Of a stretch of 64,000 nucleotides of DNA, positions 60,477 to 64,000 are shown piece by piece (within the stretch, counting starts at the first letter, position 1; each line of letters begins with the position of its first letter). A program made the position numbers and the translations under genes. The stretch covers positions 62,001-126,000 of the forward strand of contig JAFDYF010000020.1 in the NCBI GenBank assembly GCA_018267575.1, read 5' to 3'. The DNA comes from Bacteroidota bacterium (GTDB lineage Bacteria > Bacteroidota > Bacteroidia > Chitinophagales > Chitinophagaceae). The notes beneath the pieces were generated by a model, which searched no databases, was not told the DNA's origin, and saw only the letters and a program-made list of their open reading frames with translations.

Positions 60477-62165
60477 ATGTTTAAGCCAAAATTATTTGAT
60501 ACCTTAAAGACTTACACCCGTAAACAATTTAGCAGAGATCTGTTGGCTGGTTTAATTGTGGGTATAGTTGCCCTGCCCCTTGCCATAGCTTTTGCCATCG
60601 CTTCCGGAGTTTCTCCTGAGAAAGGACTGGTTACAGCCGTAATTGCCGGATTTGTTATTTCGGCAATGGGTGGCAGTCGGGTTCAGATAGGTGGACCTAC
60701 AGGCGCATTTATTGTAATTGTATATGGAATTGTGCAGTTGCACGGAGTCAACGGTTTAATCATAGCCACTTTTATGGCAGGTATAATGCTTATGATGATG
60801 GGCTTTGCCCGGTTAGGTTCAGTGATAAAATTTATTCCTCACCCATTAATTGTTGGATTTACCAGTGGTATAGCTATTCTTATTTTTTCCTCGCAAATGA
60901 AGGATTTTTTTGGATTAAAAATGGGAGCAGTTCCGGCTGATTTTGTTGATAAATGGAAAAATTACTTTGAAAATTTCGGATCGGCAAATATTTACGCAAT
61001 GGCAATTGCCCTGGCAACAATTGCTATTATTTTATTATGGCCAAAAGTAACACATAAAATACCTGGTTCCCTTATCGCAATACTGGTAACAACGGCGGCA
61101 ATGCAAATGCTCCATCTTCCTGTTGAAACGATTGGTAGTAAATTTGGAAGTATCCCTTCTTCTCTGCCCATGCCAGTAATTCCTCATGTAGATTTCAGCA
61201 CTGTCAAAAATTTAATCCAGCCTGCTTTTACTATTGCTTTGCTTGGAGGGATTGAGTCTTTGTTATCGGCAGTTGTTGCAGACGGCATGATTGGAGGAAA
61301 TCATAAGTCGAACATAGAATTGGTTGCACAGGGTACAGCAAACATTTGTTCTTCCATTTTTGGAGGCATTCCTGCTACTGGCGCCATTGCCCGTACTGCC
61401 ACTAATGTAAAAAATGGTGGCCGTACGCCTGTAGCCGGGATTGTTCATGCTATTACCTTGTTACTGATCATGCTGTTTGTTGGTAAGTGGGCGGCGCTTA
61501 TCCCAATGGCAACACTGGCTGGTATTTTAGTAGTAGTTGCTTATAACATGAGCGAATGGGAAAGTTTTGTCTCCGTATTTAAAGGCCCACGCAGTGATGT
61601 GGCTGTATTACTGACAACTTTTTTGCTGACGGTATTAATTGACCTTACTGTAGCAATTGAAATAGGTATGGTGCTGGCAGCGTTTTTGTTTATGCGGAAA
61701 ATGATAAAGTTTAGTGATGTTAGTGCGCTGACAAAAGACATTGATGATAAAGACGGCGGAAAAGATAAAGAAGCTTTGGGGAATTTTACCATTCCTGCAA
61801 ATGTAGAAGTATTTGAAATTACCGGCCCCTTGTTTTTTGGTGCAGCCTATAAGTTTAAAGATGCGATGAGGTTTATCGAAAAGCCGCCCAAAGTACTTAT
61901 CATCCGGATGCGTCAGGTTCCCATCATTGATACAACGGGAATAAGAACTTTAAAGGAAGTACATAAAGAATCTAAGCACCGGGGAACAAAGCTGATTTTA
62001 TCTGAAGTACATAGTGAACAAGTCATGAAAGAGCTTCAGGATGCAAGATTGCTTTTTTCTATAGGCAAAGCGAATGTAACACAGCGTTTTGAAGAAGCAC
62101 TATCAAGAAGTTATGTTTTACTCCAGGATATGCAAATCAATAAGAATATACCGATGGCTGACTAA
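60477..62165 (+). CDS. SulP family anion transporter with STAS domain
   Basis: A 562-residue permease: about 12-14 helices ([21 protein letters not shown] start; [46 protein letters not shown] are SulP signatures) and a C-terminal STAS domain (about 435-545; [20 protein letters not shown]). Transports sulfate, bicarbonate or related anions; the substrate cannot be told from sequence. Last cargo gene before traF. Confidence 0.9.
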   Translation: MFKPKLFDTLKTYTRKQFSRDLLAGLIVGIVALPLAIAFAIASGVSPEKGLVTAVIAGFVISAMGGSRVQIGGPTGAFIVIVYGIVQLHGVNGLIIATFMAGIMLMMMGFARLGSVIKFIPHPLIVGFTSGIAILIFSSQMKDFFGLKMGAVPADFVDKWKNYFENFGSANIYAMAIALATIAIILLWPKVTHKIPGSLIAILVTTAAMQMLHLPVETIGSKFGSIPSSLPMPVIPHVDFSTVKNLIQPAFTIALLGGIESLLSAVVADGMIGGNHKSNIELVAQGTANICSSIFGGIPATGAIARTATNVKNGGRTPVAGIVHAITLLLIMLFVGKWAALIPMATLAGILVVVAYNMSEWESFVSVFKGPRSDVAVLLTTFLLTVLIDLTVAIEIGMVLAAFLFMRKMIKFSDVSALTKDIDDKDGGKDKEALGNFTIPANVEVFEITGPLFFGAAYKFKDAMRFIEKPPKVLIIRMRQVPIIDTTGIRTLKEVHKESKHRGTKLILSEVHSEQVMKELQDARLLFSIGKANVTQRFEEALSRSYVLLQDMQINKNIPMAD

Positions 62166-62365
62166 ATGTATTTATAACCACGGCTGAAACCCCGCTACTC
62201 TGCAATATATAGAAGTCACAGTATTGATTCTTCGCTCAAACTTTATTTAGTCTCAATCTTTTTCGAGGGGTTGCACTACCTGGCTTACCCCGCTGTTCTC
62301 CCAATTTGGATAAATTGTTGTAGCTATTTTATTACATCTCACAAAAATAGTGGGAAGAAGGAAAT
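62166..62365. other. Intergenic region between cargo and traF
   Basis: Two hundred bases without a recognised gene; likely the right junction of the cargo and/or traF promoter. AACCCC (near 62190) and GGGGTT (near 62270) could pair over distance, not a clear terminator. No tRNA. Confidence 0.4.
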
Positions 62366-62701
62366 ATGAACAATAGTGTATATCAAATCAACAAAGGCAT
62401 TAACAAGTCCATCGAGTTTAAAGGGTTAAAAGCGCAGTATATCTGGTACCTGGGTGGCGGTCTTGTAATTCTTTTAATATTGTTTGCAATAATCTACATC
62501 TGCGGTGTCAATATTTTCTTTTGCCTTGCTTTGATAGTTACACTGGCTACGGGGTTATTTATGTATGTATATAAACTCAGCCGTGCTTATGGAGAACATG
62601 GGCTAATGAAAAAAATAGCAAGGAAAGCTGTGCCGCATGCAATCAAAAATTATTCCATCGCCCGGTTAAAAAAACAACTACTGAGTGAAAAATCTGTTTG
62701 A
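62366..62701 (+). CDS. traF: Conjugative transposon protein TraF (DUF4133)
   Basis: A 111-residue inner-membrane protein: N-terminal YQINKGINKSIEFKGLKAQYI, two helices (about 28-62: YLGGGLVILLILFAIIYIC and IFFCLALIVTLATGLFMYVY) and a basic tail YSIARLKKQL. Matches DUF4133, the TraF of CTnDOT elements. It is in line with traE on the left flank of the cargo and overlaps traG by 17 bases. Confidence 0.88.
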   Translation: MNNSVYQINKGINKSIEFKGLKAQYIWYLGGGLVILLILFAIIYICGVNIFFCLALIVTLATGLFMYVYKLSRAYGEHGLMKKIARKAVPHAIKNYSIARLKKQLLSEKSV

Positions 62702-64000
62702 CATATTGCCCCTTTATGGTGTGGAGCATGATGCAATCCTGTCGAAAATGGGTGACGTTACTATTGCATTTAAAGTTGAACTGCCCGAACTATTTACATT
62801 AAGCAATGATGAATACGAAGCATTTCATCATGCCTGGATCAAAGCGATAAAGGTGTTGCCGGTGCACTCGATACTATACAAACAGGATTGGTTCATCGAA
62901 GCAAAATATGCTGCTGATTTTAAAAGTGAAGACAATAGTTTTTTGAGCAGAAGCAGTGAAAGGTTTTTTAATGAAAGACCCTACCTTGACCATCAGTGTT
63001 ATATTTTTCTTGCAAAGAAGCCCACCAGCCGAAAACTATCCTCCTCTGTATTTTCAAGTTTACTGAGAAGAACAATAGTGCCTGAAGAAACATTGCAGCC
63101 CAAACATTTTCACGATTTCATGAACCATGTAGGTCAGTTTGAAAAAATATTATCAGATAGCGGATTCATTTCTTTGCAGCGTTTGGCTGATGCAGAGCTG
63201 CTCAATTTAATTGTTCAGTATTTAAACCTGCAGGCTGGCGATACCACAATAAGGGACATAGAATTTGATCCCGAATGGAAAATTGGTGAAAACTATTGCC
63301 AGCTTTATACAATGGCTGATGCGGAATTTGTTCCGCCTTTATGTGGCTCAAGAATAAACTACGATAAATACTCCACTGATAAAACAAAATTCAGTGTTGG
63401 TTTTGCATCACCCATTGGCCAATTGCTTTCCTGCAATCATATTTACAGCCAGTATGTATTTATTGAGGATATTCAGAAGACTATGCAAAAGCTGGAAGGT
63501 AAAAGGCTACGGCTCCAATCCTTATCAGCTTACAGCAGGGAGAATGCCATTGCCAAAGATGCCACCGATAATTTTTTAAATGAAGCCATCTCCGAACAGC
63601 GCTTGCCGGTAAAAGCCCATTTTAATTTACTTGCCTGGACTGACAACAGGGATGAATTAAAAACGATCCGCAATATCTGTTCATCTGCGCTTACCCAGAT
63701 GGATGCAACACCCAGGTTAGAAACTGAAGGCGCTGCACAAATATTTTGGGCTGGCATTCCGGGCAATGCTGCCGACTTTCCCATGAATGATACATTTGAT
63801 ACTTTCTCACCACAGGCCTGTTGTTTTTTTAATTTGGAAACCAACTACCGGTCATCTCTAAGCCCAATTGGTATCCGGCTGGGAGACAGGTTGAATGGTA
63901 AACCTGTTCATGTTGATATTTCTGATGAACCAATGAGCAAAGGAATTTGTACCAACCGCAACAAATTTATTCTTGGGCCATCCGGTAGCGGAAAATCTTT
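62685..64000 (+). CDS. traG: Conjugative transposon ATPase TraG (VirB4-like), 5' part
   Basis: Energises the transfer channel. GTG at 62685 starts VKNLFDILPLYGVEHDAILSK, the usual TraG opening; the frame stays open to the window end, reaching the Walker A motif GPSGSGKS in the last codons. About 439 of an expected 800-plus residues are visible. The start lies within the 3' end of traF. Confidence 0.92.
   Translation, partial: MKNLFDILPLYGVEHDAILSKMGDVTIAFKVELPELFTLSNDEYEAFHHAWIKAIKVLPVHSILYKQDWFIEAKYAADFKSEDNSFLSRSSERFFNERPYLDHQCYIFLAKKPTSRKLSSSVFSSLLRRTIVPEETLQPKHFHDFMNHVGQFEKILSDSGFISLQRLADAELLNLIVQYLNLQAGDTTIRDIEFDPEWKIGENYCQLYTMADAEFVPPLCGSRINYDKYSTDKTKFSVGFASPIGQLLSCNHIYSQYVFIEDIQKTMQKLEGKRLRLQSLSAYSRENAIAKDATDNFLNEAISEQRLPVKAHFNLLAWTDNRDELKTIRNICSSALTQMDATPRLETEGAAQIFWAGIPGNAADFPMNDTFDTFSPQACCFFNLETNYRSSLSPIGIRLGDRLNGKPVHVDISDEPMSKGICTNRNKFILGPSGSGKS

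Larger units (their letters stand above)
30853..64000 (+). mobile_element. Part of an integrative conjugative element (CTnDOT-type transfer module with cargo)
   Basis: TraE (DUF4134) at 31419, a methylase-helicase, then TraF (DUF4133) at 62366 and TraG ATPase at 62685 are all on the plus strand in CTnDOT order. Between TraE and TraF lie about 30.6 kb, of which 24.6 kb beyond the helicase is non-transfer cargo. Integrase, relaxase and ends are outside the window; whether the metal and hipBST genes to the left are also within the element cannot be decided. Confidence 0.65.

Noticed and set aside
62166..62365. Possible tRNA-like or attachment site (T-arm-like GAGGGGTTGCA) at the cargo right junction
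   Set aside because: No cloverleaf can be drawn and no repeat of it was found at the left cargo edge.
1..64000. CRISPR array, rRNA or tRNA genes, insertion sequences with transposase
   Set aside because: No repeat-spacer pattern, ribosomal RNA segment, cloverleaf or DDE/serine transposase ORF was recognised in any frame.

Overview
The window looks like a chromosomal segment of a Bacteroidota bacterium, most likely of the Chitinophagaceae type. The evidence is a SusC-like receptor with an N-terminal STN domain paired with a SusD lipoprotein and controlled by an ECF sigma factor and FecR, several Bacteroidota-only families (DUF6520, HYC_CC_PP, DUF6132, DUF5686, DUF4133/DUF4134), AT-rich spacers and at least one TAnnTTTG-type -7 element. 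No rRNA, tRNA or CRISPR array was recognised. Gene calls rest on reading motifs by eye; no database search was run.

Region 1 (1-5.3 kb) is a nitric-oxide locus. It holds the N-terminal two thirds of a quinol-type NO reductase, a di-iron fatty acid hydroxylase, and then an operon of a NorC-like cytochrome c, a NorB-like haem-copper protein, a 6-pyruvoyl-tetrahydropterin-synthase-like enzyme and an Rrf2 regulator with three cysteines. The NorB-like protein lacks the FeB ligands expected from canonical NorB. A near-perfect palindrome sits exactly on the operon's predicted -7 box.

Region 2 (5.4-16.2 kb) has a VOC protein, an AraC regulator, a MauE-like membrane protein with a small secreted DUF6520 protein, and (minus strand) a sigma/FecR/SusC/SusD/TlpA uptake locus. 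A long base-paired RNA candidate lies just upstream of the sigma gene.

Region 3 (16.3-24.1 kb) has an XRE regulator, a large GYF_2-like/HEPN-like protein, two uncharacterised proteins, and a FecA-like receptor overlapping a di-haem peroxidase.

Region 4 (24.2-30.6 kb, minus strand) is a copper/metal module: a multicopper oxidase fused to a barrel-like tail, a haem-binding protein, a frameshifted DUF3347 gene, a His-rich protein and a chrB remnant. It is followed by a tripartite HipB-HipS-HipT toxin-antitoxin operon with a perfect 18-bp inverted repeat in its promoter.

Region 5 (30.8-64 kb) belongs to an integrative conjugative element. TraE (DUF4134) and a giant methylase-helicase stand on the left; TraF (DUF4133) and the TraG ATPase (cut by the window end at its Walker A) stand on the right. 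Between TraE and TraF lie about 30.6 kb. Beyond the helicase gene this is cargo dominated by thioredoxin-fold and AhpD-like proteins (including DsbD, a rhodanese-thioredoxin fusion, YceI and several small secreted thioredoxins), methionine-rich proteins, two ECF/AraC-type regulatory units, an ATP-grasp/NRDE pair, a Crp regulator, an orphan GcvH-like protein and a SulP transporter. I read this as an envelope redox-stress island carried inside the transfer operon.
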